From positions 4,658 to 28,773 of the forward strand of contig DFYU01000082.1 of assembly GCA_002383415.1 (NCBI GenBank): 24,116 nt of DNA, in the 5' to 3' direction. Under the pieces are notes generated by a model, which had not been told where the DNA came from, ran no database searches, and saw only the letters and a program-made list of their open reading frames with translations. Made by a program: the position numbers and the translations under genes. The stretch is from Geobacter sp. UBA4074. Lineage in GTDB: Bacteria > Desulfobacterota > Desulfuromonadia > Geobacterales > Pseudopelobacteraceae. This document shows positions 15,596 to 23,227 of this stretch, piece by piece (the stretch's first letter is position 1; each line of letters begins with the position of its first letter).

Positions 15596-15928
15596 TCAAT
15601 CCCTTGACAATCTTTCCAGTAGCAAATCCTCAAGATTCCTCCGGCTATCCACGACCGAGATAACATAAACCTTCGTACCGTCAATCCGATACATAATGCG
15701 CCATGACGCCACAATCAGCTCACGGTACTGAGTAATGCCATGCTGGTGGAGTTCGGGCACAACCCTCCCTTTATTGGGAAGGTTGTCAAGAGTGGCAGCG
15801 CGCTCACGAATCCGGGCAAAAACCGCAAGCGCAGCATCAAAACTGTCATCAGCGATAAAGTCAACAATACACTCAAGATCAGTCTCTGCTGCTTTCGTCC
15901 AGACAACAGAAAACAGATGCCGCGCCAT
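15596..15928 (-). CDS. ParE/RelE-superfamily toxin of a type II toxin-antitoxin system
   Basis: A 110-residue basic protein with the RelE/ParE fold pattern: an N-terminal strand (FSVVWTKAAETDLECIVDFIA), helices, then LPNKGRVVPELHQHGITQYRELIVASWRIMYRIDGTKVYVISVVDSRRNLEDLLLERL. The P-x-x-G-R-x-V-P-E-L and YREL...YRI.Y motifs are typical of ParE-like toxins. Whether it inhibits gyrase (ParE) or cleaves mRNA (RelE) cannot be told here. The ATG overlaps the antitoxin stop by one base (TAATG), so translation is coupled. No strong terminator follows. Confidence 0.88.
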   Translation of the reverse strand: MARHLFSVVWTKAAETDLECIVDFIADDSFDAALAVFARIRERAATLDNLPNKGRVVPELHQHGITQYRELIVASWRIMYRIDGTKVYVISVVDSRRNLEDLLLERLSRD

Positions 15929-16218
15929 TACTCCGCCTGCCTTCTTCGCTCAGCCAGTCTTGCTTCAATGCGGGAAAAAACCTCATCCTGCCCGCTCAAC
16001 CTGCCAGCGCGGATGTCATTTTCCCCCTGCACCATCAGCTTGAGCATTGCGATAGCATTCCGCATGCTTTCGTAACTGGCAGTGTCCTGCAGTACTGCGC
16101 GTGCCATGCCATTCTGGGTGATAATGACCGGCCTGCGGGTTTCATTTACCTGATGCAGCAGATGAGCGGCGTTGCCTTTCAGGTAGGTTACTGGTTGAAT
16201 ATCTTCTGCTAAATTCAT
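15928..16218 (-). CDS. Phd/YefM family antitoxin
   Basis: A 96-residue protein with the Phd/YefM N-terminal DNA-binding fold (PVTYLKGNAAHLLHQVNETRRPVIITQNGMARAVLQDTASYESM, about residues 9-52). A charged C-terminal tail (ENDIRAGRLSGQDEVFSRIEARLAERRRQ) would wrap the toxin. It precedes the toxin gene, the usual order for this family, and would repress its own promoter and neutralise the toxin by direct binding. A good Shine-Dalgarno (GGAGGTG) precedes the ATG. It overlaps the upstream small ORF by four bases (ATGA). Confidence 0.9.
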   Translation of the reverse strand: MNLAEDIQPVTYLKGNAAHLLHQVNETRRPVIITQNGMARAVLQDTASYESMRNAIAMLKLMVQGENDIRAGRLSGQDEVFSRIEARLAERRRQAE

Positions 16219-16451
16219 AGCACACCTCCGGTACGAATAAAGTACCTTATTAAGACCTTTGTGGCAACCTTTAGTTCAATCGGCACCTTTGCCTTGTCAG
16301 GCGTGATCATTCCGCAGACGTCCGGCCAGCATACGGGCCGCATCGGAATCTGTAACCCATTCACCATTCCTTCAGCGTTACCCAGGGCGGCTAACCACTC
16401 CAGCAGGGCGATGAACCGCTCCCGCTGCCCCCAGTATAAATCCGGTATCAC
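16215..16451 (-). CDS. Unrecognised small protein overlapping the antitoxin gene
   Basis: A 78-residue reading frame from a GTG at 16451, with GAGGA six bases upstream, to a TGA that overlaps the antitoxin ATG (ATGA). The sequence looks protein-like: DLYWGQRERFIALLEWLAAL, then NGLQIPMRPVCWPDVCGMI and VPIELKVATKVLIRYFIRTG. I do not recognise a family. The frame stays open upstream to 16502 (17 more codons, including YCPKVRLAEDG, with no ATG), so it may be a gene that lost its 5' end. Coupling to the antitoxin suggests co-transcription and possibly a third component; both are inference. Confidence 0.45.
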   Translation of the reverse strand: MIPDLYWGQRERFIALLEWLAALGNAEGMVNGLQIPMRPVCWPDVCGMITPDKAKVPIELKVATKVLIRYFIRTGGVL

Positions 16452-16560
16452 GCCATCCTCAGCCAGCCGTACCTTGGGGCAGTATACGAATACATTTTGT
16501 GTCTAAGCGCCTCTGTCATCTGTAGTCTTACAAGGTGTTCTGTGGGGGGGCTGAAACAAG

Positions 16561-16592
16561 AAAACGCCCCTGGCGATTGTCAGGGGCGTTTT
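16561..16592 (-). terminator. Intrinsic terminator downstream of tRNA-Met
   Basis: A perfect 12-bp stem (16561-16572 with 16581-16592) has an 8-base loop. On the minus strand it ends in TTTT-CTTGTTT. It lies 31 bases past the tRNA 3' end. It also separates the tRNA from the toxin-antitoxin patch. A T-run is also present on the plus strand, so it could work both ways. Confidence 0.88.
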
Positions 16593-16623
16593 GTATGGAA
16601 CCGGCTGTTGCCGGAGTATGGCT

Positions 16624-16700
16624 TGGTGGCTGCTCAGGGACTCGAACCCCGGACCTCACGCGTATGAAGCGTATGCTCTAGCCAGCTGAGCTAAGCAGCC
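16624..16700 (-). tRNA. tRNA-Met (anticodon CAT)
   Basis: The minus strand folds as a complete 77-base tRNA with encoded CCA. The acceptor GGCTGCT pairs with AGCAGCC. The D-arm is GCTC...GAGC. The anticodon stem TACGC/GCGTG closes the loop TTCATAC with anticodon CAT. The T-stem CGGGG/CCCTG closes TTCGAGT. The G1-C72 pair excludes an initiator type (C1xA72). Elongator Met is most likely; tRNA-Ile2 read as CAU via lysidine cannot be excluded. It has its own strong promoter and terminator. Confidence 0.95.
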
Positions 16701-16713
16701 AAATGAGTTTTTT

Positions 16714-16743
16714 TGTATAGCTGATTGTGATGCTGGCTGTCAA
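16714..16743 (-). promoter_or_regulatory. tRNA-Met promoter
   Basis: On the minus strand a perfect TTGACA (16743-16738) and TATACA (16719-16714) are 18 bases apart. The predicted start is about 6-7 bases before the tRNA 5' end. Confidence 0.85.
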
Positions 16744-16918
16744 GGGCAAATCATGGTGGTGGGATGTTGTAGACGTGTAGACAGAAGTACGCAGCTGGAG
16801 ACAAAATGATACAAAAGCTATGGGTCGTTTTGGGGTGCGTGTGTAAATTTGAAATAGCTAATCTGGTAATGGTTCGAAATTGCACTGGTTTGTTGGGGAG
16901 GGGGTGGTGCGGCAGCTA

Positions 16919-16933
16919 TGGCACACATGTTGC
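16919..16933 (+). promoter_or_regulatory. Sigma-54 (RpoN) -24/-12 promoter of the formate dehydrogenase operon
   Basis: TGGCAC-N5-TTGC places GG (16920-16921) and GC (16932-16933) exactly ten bases apart, the invariant sigma-54 spacing. Transcription would begin near 16945 and give a leader of about 43 bases carrying AAAGGAGG (16975-16982) before the fdhA ATG. An NtrC-type activator would be required, which implies regulated, not constitutive, expression. The 16744-16918 stretch upstream contains a tandem GTAGAC repeat (about 16770-16784) but no activator site I can name. Confidence 0.85.
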
Positions 16934-16987
16934 TCAAAAGGGACGGATTTGTAACGTGTTTGTGCTTTATCGCTAAAGGAGGAAAGA

Positions 16988-19900
16988 ATGGGTATTTCCA
17001 GACGTCAGTTTCTGCAGGGCGGGGTGCTGGCAGCAGCCGGTACGGCCCTGGCAGGCAAAGGGGAGGCCAGTGTCGATTCCCCTGAGCTGAGAACCAAGGG
17101 GGCCACGACCTCCACCACCATCTGCCCGTATTGTGCTGTGGGCTGTGGCCTGGTGGTCAGCACCAAGAACGGCAAGGTGATCAACATTGAGGGCGATCCC
17201 AAGCACCCGATCAACCAGGGTTCGCTCTGCTCCAAGGGCAGCTCGATGTTTCAGGTGGCGGTGAACGACCGTCGGCTGCAGAAGGTGATGTACCGCGCAC
17301 CTGGCTCTGCCAGGTTTGAGGAGAAAAGCTGGGATTGGGCCCTGGACCGGATCAGCCAGCTGATGAAGGAGACCCGCGATAAGACCTTTAAGCATACCGA
17401 GCTGAACAAGAAGGATAACAAGCAGTACGTGGTGAACCGCACCGACGGCATGGCCTTCTTTGGCGGGGCCGGCCTGGACAATGAGGAGTGCTACCTGTGG
17501 TCCAAGTTTGCCCGGGCCATGGGGGTCGGGCAGCTTGAACACCAGGCTCGACTTTGACACTCCGCTACAGTCGCCGGTCTGGCGGCTTCTTTCGGTCGTG
17601 GTGCCATGACCAACCATTGGAATGACCTGCAGAACAGTGATTGCATCTTTATTATCGGCTGTAACCCGGCCGAGAACCATCCGATCTCCTTCAAGTGGAT
17701 CGAGAAGGCGGTGGACAACGGCGCCAAGCTGGTGGTGGTGGACCCGCGCTATACCCGTTCGGCCTCCAAGGCCGACATCTACGCCCAGATCCGTCCCGGC
17801 ACCGATATCGCCTTCCTGGGCGGTCTGATCAACTACGCCCTTAAAAACAATCTGGCCCACCTGGAGTACGTGCGGGATTACACCAACGCCTCGTTCATCA
17901 TTAATGACAAGTATGGCTTTGAGGAGGGGCTGTTCTGCTCCTTTGACGACCAGGAGAAGACGTACGACAACAAGGCCTGGGCCTACGAGCTGGACGGCTC
18001 CGGCAACCCCAGGCGGGACCGCAGCCTGAAGGACCCGCGCTGCGTCTATCAGCTGCTGAAGAAGCACTATTCCCGCTACGACCTGGATACGGTCTGCTCG
18101 ATCACCGGCACCAAGCGGGGCGACTACCTGGCGGTGGCCGACGCCTTCTGCAACACCGGCCGGGCCGACAGGGCCGGCACGATCCTGTACGCCATGGGGA
18201 TCACCCAATCGACCCATGGCACCCAGAACGTGCGGGCAGTGGCCATGCTGCAACTGCTGCTGGGCAACGTGGGCATCGCCGGCGGCGGGGTTAATGCCCT
18301 GCGGGGTGAATCCAACGTGCAGGGATCAACCGACTACGGTCTGTTGTTCCACGTGCTGCCCGGCTACCTCAAGTCGCCGGAGATCGACAACGTGAGCCTG
18401 GCGGCCTACAACGAGAAGTGGACCCCCACGACCAAGGACAGCCGCAGCGCCAACTGGTGGGGCAATACGCCCAAGTACATCACCAGCCTGCTCAAGGCCT
18501 GGTACGGCGACAACGCGACCCCGGAGAACGACTTTTGCTACGACTACCTGCCCAAGCGCTCCGGCAACTACTCCTATTCCAAGATCATCGAAAAGATGGG
18601 CCGGGGCGAACTGGAAGGGCTGGTCTGTATGGGGATGAACCCGGCGGTGGGCGGCCCCGATTCCGGCAGCGCCCGCGAGGCGCTGGGCAAGCTTAAGTGG
18701 CTGGTGACGGTGGACCTGTGGGAGACCGAGACCTCGATCTTCTGGAAGCGCCCCGGCGTCGACCCCAAAACGATCCAGACCGAGGTGTTCATGCTGCCGG
18801 CCGCCTCCTCCATCGAGAAGGAGGGGTCCATCTCCAACTCGGGCCGCTGGGCCCAGTGGCGCTACAAGGCGGTGGAGCCGGTGGGCAAGGCCCAGAGCGA
18901 TCTGTGGATCATCGATCAGTTCTATAAGCGGGTAGCCGCGCTGTACCAGAAAGGCGGCACCTTCCCGGAGCCGCTCACCCGGCTTGCCTGGAACTACGGC
19001 AACGGCCACGAGCCGGATGTACACCTGGTGGCCAAGGAGATCAACGGCTACTTCACCAAAGATGTGACCGTAACCGAAAAGGGCACGACCCTGGTCTTTA
19101 AAAAGGGCGACCAGGTGCCGGCCTTCAAGTATCTGGCCGCCGATGGTTCTACCCTGTCGGGCTGCTGGCTGTATTGCGGCTCCTACACCAATGACGGCAA
19201 CCAGATGGCCCGCCGCGACGACAGCGATCCGACCGGCCTGGGGATGTATCCTAAGTGGTCCTGGTGTTGGCCGGTCAACCGCCGCATCCTTTACAACCGC
19301 GCCTCGGTCACCCCGCAGGGGATGCCCTTTAACCCCAAGCGGACCGTGATCGCCTGGGACGGAGCGGCGAAGAAGTGGCAGGGTGACGTGCCGGATGGGC
19401 CCTGGCCGCCGATGGCCGACGACAAGGAGGGCAAATACCCCTTCATCATGCTGCCGGAGGGCCATGGCCGCCTGTACGGTCTGGATCTGAAGGATGGCCC
19501 GTTCCCCGAGCATTACGAGCCGGTGGAGAGCCCGGCCAAAAACCTGTTGTCTGCGGTACAGAACAACCCGGTGGTCAAGCTGCCCAAGAACGTCAGCTCC
19601 AACCTGGAGCAGTACCCCTACATCGGCACTACCTACCGGATGACCGAACACTGGCAGACCGGCGGCATGACCCGCAACCTGCCCTGGCTGGTGGAACTGG
19701 TGCCAGACATGTTCGTGGAGATGAGCGAATCCCTGGCCAAGCTTAAGGGGATCAAGCGGGGCGACAAGGTGACCGTGACCACCGAGCGCGGCTCGATTGA
19801 GGCGGTGGCGTTGATCACCTCCCGTCTCAAGCCGTTCAATGTGGGCGGTCAAAAGGTGGAGCAACTCGGCATGCCGTGGCACTTCGGCTACGCCGGCCTG

Positions 19901-20014
19901 TCCACCGGCGACAGCGGCAACATGCTGACCCCGGCCGTGGGATGCGCCAACACCAATATCCCGGAGTTCAAGGCGTTTCTCTGCAATATCGAGAAGGGGG
20001 GACGTAAGGGATGA
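16988..20014 (+). CDS. fdhA: Formate dehydrogenase alpha subunit, selenocysteine-containing, Tat-exported
   Basis: One 1008-residue reading frame with an in-frame TGA at 17555-17557 read as selenocysteine (residue 190). The surrounding ARL-U-HSATVAGLAASFGRGAMTNHW matches E. coli FdnG-type enzymes. It oxidises formate to CO2 at a Mo/W bis-pyranopterin centre ligated by the Sec. The N-terminus is a twin-arginine signal (SRRQFLQ, residues 4-10, then a hydrophobic stretch), so it works in the periplasm. A [4Fe-4S] site is formed by CPYCAVGC and the later SLCSKGSS Cys (about residues 44-82). The C-terminal molydopterin dinucleotide-binding domain has MPWHFGYAGLSTGDSGNMLTP. A conventional gene caller splits it at 17557/17606. 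It overlaps fdhB by four bases. Confidence 0.95.
17555..17598 (+). promoter_or_regulatory. SECIS element (selenocysteine insertion) in fdhA
   Basis: Just after the UGA, CGCC (17572-17575) pairs with GGCG (17581-17584) around the loop GGTCT (17576-17580). E. coli fdhF/fdnG SECIS hairpins also have a GGUCU apical loop, bound by SelB. An outer pairing of CCG (17562-17564) with CGG (17593-17595) is possible. The distance of the apical loop from the UGA, about 19-23 bases, fits the bacterial rule. Confidence 0.93.
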
Positions 20015-20862
20015 GCGTAAAAACCATCGACTACAGCAAGAACAAGGCGTTTTTGATCGATACCACCAAGTGCACCGGCTGCCGCGGCTGCCAGGTGGCC
20101 TGCAAGCAGTGGAACCAGCTGAAGGCCGAGGAGACCACCTTCTTCAGCGGCGAAGGCTACCAGAACCCGCCGGCCATGTCGGAATACACCTTCACCCGGA
20201 TCAAGTTCCGTGACTACCAGAAGGATGGTCAGAACGAGTTCGCCTTCTATAAAGAGATGTGCATGCACTGCAACGACCCGGCTTGTGCCTCGGTCTGCCC
20301 GGTGGGGGCCTTCAAGAAGACCAAGGAAGGCCCGGTGATCTACGATGCCGGCCGCTGCATCGGCTGTCGTTTCTGTATGATCGCCTGCCCCTTCGGCATC
20401 CCCAAGTACGAGTGGAGCAAGGCCTTTCCGCTGGTGCGCAAGTGCACCGGCTGCTACAGCCGGATCAAGGAAGGGCTGGAGCCGGCCTGCGTGACCGCCT
20501 GCCCCACCGCCATCAGCTACGGCAGTCACGATGCGATGCTGAAAGAGGCAGAACGGCGGATGAAGGAGAAGCCGGAGCGCTACTACAAGAAGATCTACGG
20601 CAAGGAAGAGGCCGGCGGCACCAGTATCTTCTATCTGACTCACCAGCCGCTGGATGAGCTGGGCTTCAAGCCGGTCACCAGCCGGGCCTTGCCCTCCTAT
20701 ACCTGGGAAGCCCTGCGGCTGGTGCCGGGCATCTTCCTGACCGTGGGCGGTACCCTGTCGGCCCTGTCCTGGTTTAACCATCGCAAGGAACGGGTGCGGC
20801 GCGAGGAGGAACAGCGCCAGCAGAACGCCGACCAGCAGCCCACGGAAGGAGATCAGCAATGA
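20011..20862 (+). CDS. fdhB: Formate dehydrogenase beta subunit, four [4Fe-4S] clusters
   Basis: A 283-residue electron-transfer subunit of the FdnH/HybA type. Four cysteine groups are visible: CTGCRGCQVACKQW (from residue 21), CMHCNDPACASVCPVGAF, CIGCRFCMIACPFGIP and CTGCYSR...PACVTACPTAI. They carry electrons from FdhA towards the membrane subunit. A C-terminal hydrophobic segment (LRLVPGIFLTVGGTLSALSWF, about 235-255) anchors it in the membrane, followed by a charged tail (RKERVRREEEQ). It has no signal peptide and would be exported together with FdhA by the Tat system. ATGA overlaps occur at both ends, with fdhA and with the membrane subunit. Confidence 0.95.
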   Translation: MSVKTIDYSKNKAFLIDTTKCTGCRGCQVACKQWNQLKAEETTFFSGEGYQNPPAMSEYTFTRIKFRDYQKDGQNEFAFYKEMCMHCNDPACASVCPVGAFKKTKEGPVIYDAGRCIGCRFCMIACPFGIPKYEWSKAFPLVRKCTGCYSRIKEGLEPACVTACPTAISYGSHDAMLKEAERRMKEKPERYYKKIYGKEEAGGTSIFYLTHQPLDELGFKPVTSRALPSYTWEALRLVPGIFLTVGGTLSALSWFNHRKERVRREEEQRQQNADQQPTEGDQQ

Positions 20863-22067
20863 CCGCCGCACGCCTGATTATCGATGAAGTCAAAGGCTAT
20901 CACCGTTTTTTGAAGTTCATGATCGTCCTGGTGGCGCTGGGGGCCGCGGCTTCGCTGCTCCGTTTCGTGTTCGGCCTGGGGGCCACCACCAACCTGAACG
21001 ACACCTATCCCTGGGGCCTGTGGATCTCCTTTGACGTGGTGACCTCAGTGCCGCTGGCGGCCGGCGCCTTCACCCTGGGCGCCATCGTACACTGCTTCCA
21101 TATCAAGAAGCTGGAACCGCTGGTGCGGCCGGCCATCGTGACCGGCTTCCTGGGGTATTCGCTGGTCTGCGTGGGGCTGCTGCTGGACCTGGGGCAGTTC
21201 CACAAGGGCTGGCACGTCCTGGTCTACTGGAACGTGCACTCGCCGATGTTCGAGGTGTCGATGTGCGTGATGGCCTACACCACGGTGCTGTTCTTGGAGT
21301 TTTTGTCGCCGGTCTGCGAGAAGTTCGGCTACCGCCTGCCGCTGCGGGTGCTACGCTGGCTGGAGATGCCGTTGGTGATCGCCGCGGCCGCCATCTCCAC
21401 CCTGCACCAGTCGTCGCTGGGCACCTTCTTCCTGATCGCCGTGGATAAGCTGCATGCACTCTGGTACAACCCGCTGCTGCCGCTGTTGTTCTGGATGTCG
21501 GCCATCTTTACCGGCATCTCGATCATCATCATCGAGGCCACCATGGTGCACCGCTACCTGAACCAGCCCGACGAGTCGGAGCTGTTGGAGGTGCTGACCC
21601 GCATCCTGCCCTGGGTGCTGGGGGCCTACCTGCTGGTGAAGCTGTACGCCACCATCTTCCTCAGTCACGGCCCGCTGTTCGACCGTCCCTGGCTGCTGAT
21701 GTTGTTCTTGGCTGAACTGGTGGTGGGGGTGATCATGCCGCTGCTGATGTTCCTCAACAAGGCCAACCGCGAAGACAAGCGGATGCAGCTGCGGGGCGCC
21801 ACAATGGTGGTCTTCGGGCTGGTGCTGAACCGCTTCAACGTCTCGATGTTCGGCATGATCCAGCCCGATCAGCAGATTTACATCCCCTCGCTGATCGAGT
21901 CCCTGGTGACGGTGGGGATTATCGCGGCCCACGTGTTGTTCTTTGTGCTGATCGCCAAGTATTTCCCGATCTTCGAGCACCATCCCGAGACCGTGGATTA
22001 CACCCTGCCCGACAACTTCCGCAAGCTGGAGGGAGCGCACAAGCCGGCTGCTGTCCAGGCCGAGTAG
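20859..22067 (+). CDS. NrfD/HybB-type integral membrane subunit of formate dehydrogenase
   Basis: A 402-residue multispanning membrane protein with about ten hydrophobic helices, of the PsrC/NrfD/HybB type that exchanges electrons with menaquinone. HybB-like features include NDTYPWGLWISFDVVTSVPLAAGAFTLGAIVH (about 47-78), DLGQFHKGWHVLVYWNVHSPMFE, then AISTLHQSSLGTFFLIA and VLNRFNVSMFG. It replaces the cytochrome b556 subunit (FdnI) of E. coli Fdn: no paired haem-ligand histidine pattern of FdnI is apparent. The stop codon at 22067 is followed by an inverted-repeat region but no T-run terminator, so transcription probably continues into mogA-mobB. Confidence 0.9.
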   Translation: MTAARLIIDEVKGYHRFLKFMIVLVALGAAASLLRFVFGLGATTNLNDTYPWGLWISFDVVTSVPLAAGAFTLGAIVHCFHIKKLEPLVRPAIVTGFLGYSLVCVGLLLDLGQFHKGWHVLVYWNVHSPMFEVSMCVMAYTTVLFLEFLSPVCEKFGYRLPLRVLRWLEMPLVIAAAAISTLHQSSLGTFFLIAVDKLHALWYNPLLPLLFWMSAIFTGISIIIIEATMVHRYLNQPDESELLEVLTRILPWVLGAYLLVKLYATIFLSHGPLFDRPWLLMLFLAELVVGVIMPLLMFLNKANREDKRMQLRGATMVVFGLVLNRFNVSMFGMIQPDQQIYIPSLIESLVTVGIIAAHVLFFVLIAKYFPIFEHHPETVDYTLPDNFRKLEGAHKPAAVQAE

Positions 22068-22080
22068 GCCTGAGCGGCAT

Positions 22081-22125
22081 GCGCTGGACGGCGCAGCGCT
22101 GATCTGGCACAATGGCTGCCAGATC
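22081..22125. repeat. Two tandem hairpins between fdh operon and mogA-mobB
   Basis: The first hairpin has 6-bp arms GCGCTG (22081-22086) and CAGCGC (22094-22099). The second has perfect 9-bp arms GATCTGGCA (22101-22109) and TGCCAGATC (22117-22125) around CAATGGC. No T-run follows, so an ordinary terminator is unlikely. The second also contains TGGCAC with GG-N10-GC spacing, a marginal sigma-54 match. It could be a processing or stabilising hairpin protecting fdh mRNA, or an operator. Confidence 0.6.
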
Positions 22126-22145
22126 ACGTAAAGGAGTAGTGTGCG

Positions 22146-23165
22146 ATGAAGATTGCCATCCTGACCTTAAGTGACCGTAGCGCCCGTGGCGAACGGGCTG
22201 ACGCCAGTGCCCCGGCCCTGGCCGACTGGCTGGCGCAGCGGGGGTACGGCGTCGTTCAGACCGAGATTATTCCCGACGATGCGCCAACCATCGTGGCGAA
22301 GCTCACGGAGTGGGCCGACAGCGGTCGCTTTGACCTGATCCTGACTACCGGTGGCACCGGCGTGGCGCCTCGCGATGTGACCCCCGAAGCCACCCTGCAG
22401 GTGCTGCAGCGGGTGGTTCCCGGCATTGGCGAAGTGATGCGGGCCAGGAGCCTGCAGAAGACTCCCCATGCCATGCTCTCGCGGGCGGTGGCAGGCATCC
22501 GTGGCACTAGCCTGATCATCAACCTGCCCGGCAGCCCCAAGGGGGCAGTGGAGTGTCTGGAGGCGGTCTGGGAGGCAGTGCCTCACGGTGTGGCCAAGAT
22601 CCAGGGCGACCCATCCGACTGTGTGCCGCTTCCTGCCAAACAAACCGTTCTGCCGGTGCCGGCGGTCTCCTTTGTGGCCAAGTCCGGCACCGGCAAGACC
22701 ACCCTGCTGGAACAGGTGATTGTGGAACTGAAACAGCGCGGCTGGCGGCTGGGAGTGATCAAACATGACGCCCACCGCTTCGACATCGACCACCCCGGCA
22801 AGGACAGCTACCGCCTGACCGCTGCCGGGGCCGATACCATGCTGATCTCCTCCCCAGAAAAACTGGCCGTGGTTAAAAAGCATCAGGCCTCGCCGCCAAT
22901 CGAGGAGCTGATCGCCACCTACTTTGCTGATGTGGATATCGTGCTGACCGAAGGGTTCAAGCAGAGCGGTCTGCCCAAGATTGAGGTGCATCGCGCCGAG
23001 CGCAGCAGCACCCTGTTGTGTCGCGGTGAGCAGCATGACCCGACCTTGCGGGCGGTGGCCAGTGATGAACCGCTTGAGTTGGATGTGCCGGTGTTGAATC
23101 TGAATGATCCTGTGGAGGTGGCCAGGTTTGTGGAAGAACGGTTTCTGGGAGGGGCGAAACGGTAA
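22146..23165 (+). CDS. Fused molybdenum cofactor protein MogA-MobB
   Basis: A 339-residue two-domain protein. Residues 1-160 form a MogA/MoaB domain (MKIAILTLSDRSARGERADAS; LTTGGTGVAPRDVTPEA at 66-82; NLPGSPKGA at 126-134), which adenylates molybdopterin or helps metal insertion. A short Pro/Val linker follows. Residues about 174-339 form a MobB domain with P-loop AKSGTGKTT (178-186), GVIKHDAHRFDIDHPGKDSYRLTAAGAD and VLTEGFKQSGLPKIEVHR, which aids conversion to the guanine dinucleotide cofactor. The product fits the bis-MGD need of the FdhA encoded upstream. AAAGGAG precedes the ATG by nine bases. A clean terminator follows. Confidence 0.93.
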   Translation: MKIAILTLSDRSARGERADASAPALADWLAQRGYGVVQTEIIPDDAPTIVAKLTEWADSGRFDLILTTGGTGVAPRDVTPEATLQVLQRVVPGIGEVMRARSLQKTPHAMLSRAVAGIRGTSLIINLPGSPKGAVECLEAVWEAVPHGVAKIQGDPSDCVPLPAKQTVLPVPAVSFVAKSGTGKTTLLEQVIVELKQRGWRLGVIKHDAHRFDIDHPGKDSYRLTAAGADTMLISSPEKLAVVKKHQASPPIEELIATYFADVDIVLTEGFKQSGLPKIEVHRAERSSTLLCRGEQHDPTLRAVASDEPLELDVPVLNLNDPVEVARFVEERFLGGAKR

Positions 23166-23185
23166 ACTGCCCTAGCCTTAACTGC

Positions 23186-23216
23186 AACGGCCCGTCGAAC
23201 TTACGGGCCGTTTTTT
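23186..23216 (+). terminator. Intrinsic terminator after mogA-mobB
   Basis: A 10-bp stem of AACGGCCCGT (23186-23195) and ACGGGCCGTT (23203-23212), with a 7-base loop, is followed by a run of T to 23216. It lies 20 bases past the stop codon and probably ends the whole fdh transcript. Confidence 0.92.
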
Positions 23217-23227
23217 GTGGGGCAGGC

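Noticed and set aside
15557..15607. 16-codon plus-strand ORF with good Shine-Dalgarno (MAVITGSKMLCTSSIP)
   Set aside because: No recognisable product, and it ends inside the toxin gene. It may be a truncated 5' gene end, but this cannot be supported.
18326..19882. 518-codon minus-strand open frame inside fdhA
   Set aside because: It lies fully antisense to a clearly conserved formate dehydrogenase; composition (His, Gly, Val rich) marks it as a shadow. Long antisense frames are common at this GC content.
17606..20014. Separate 802-residue molybdopterin oxidoreductase starting at ATG 17606
   Set aside because: It is the downstream part of one selenoprotein. The conserved sequence reads through the TGA in frame, and there is no ribosome site before 17606.
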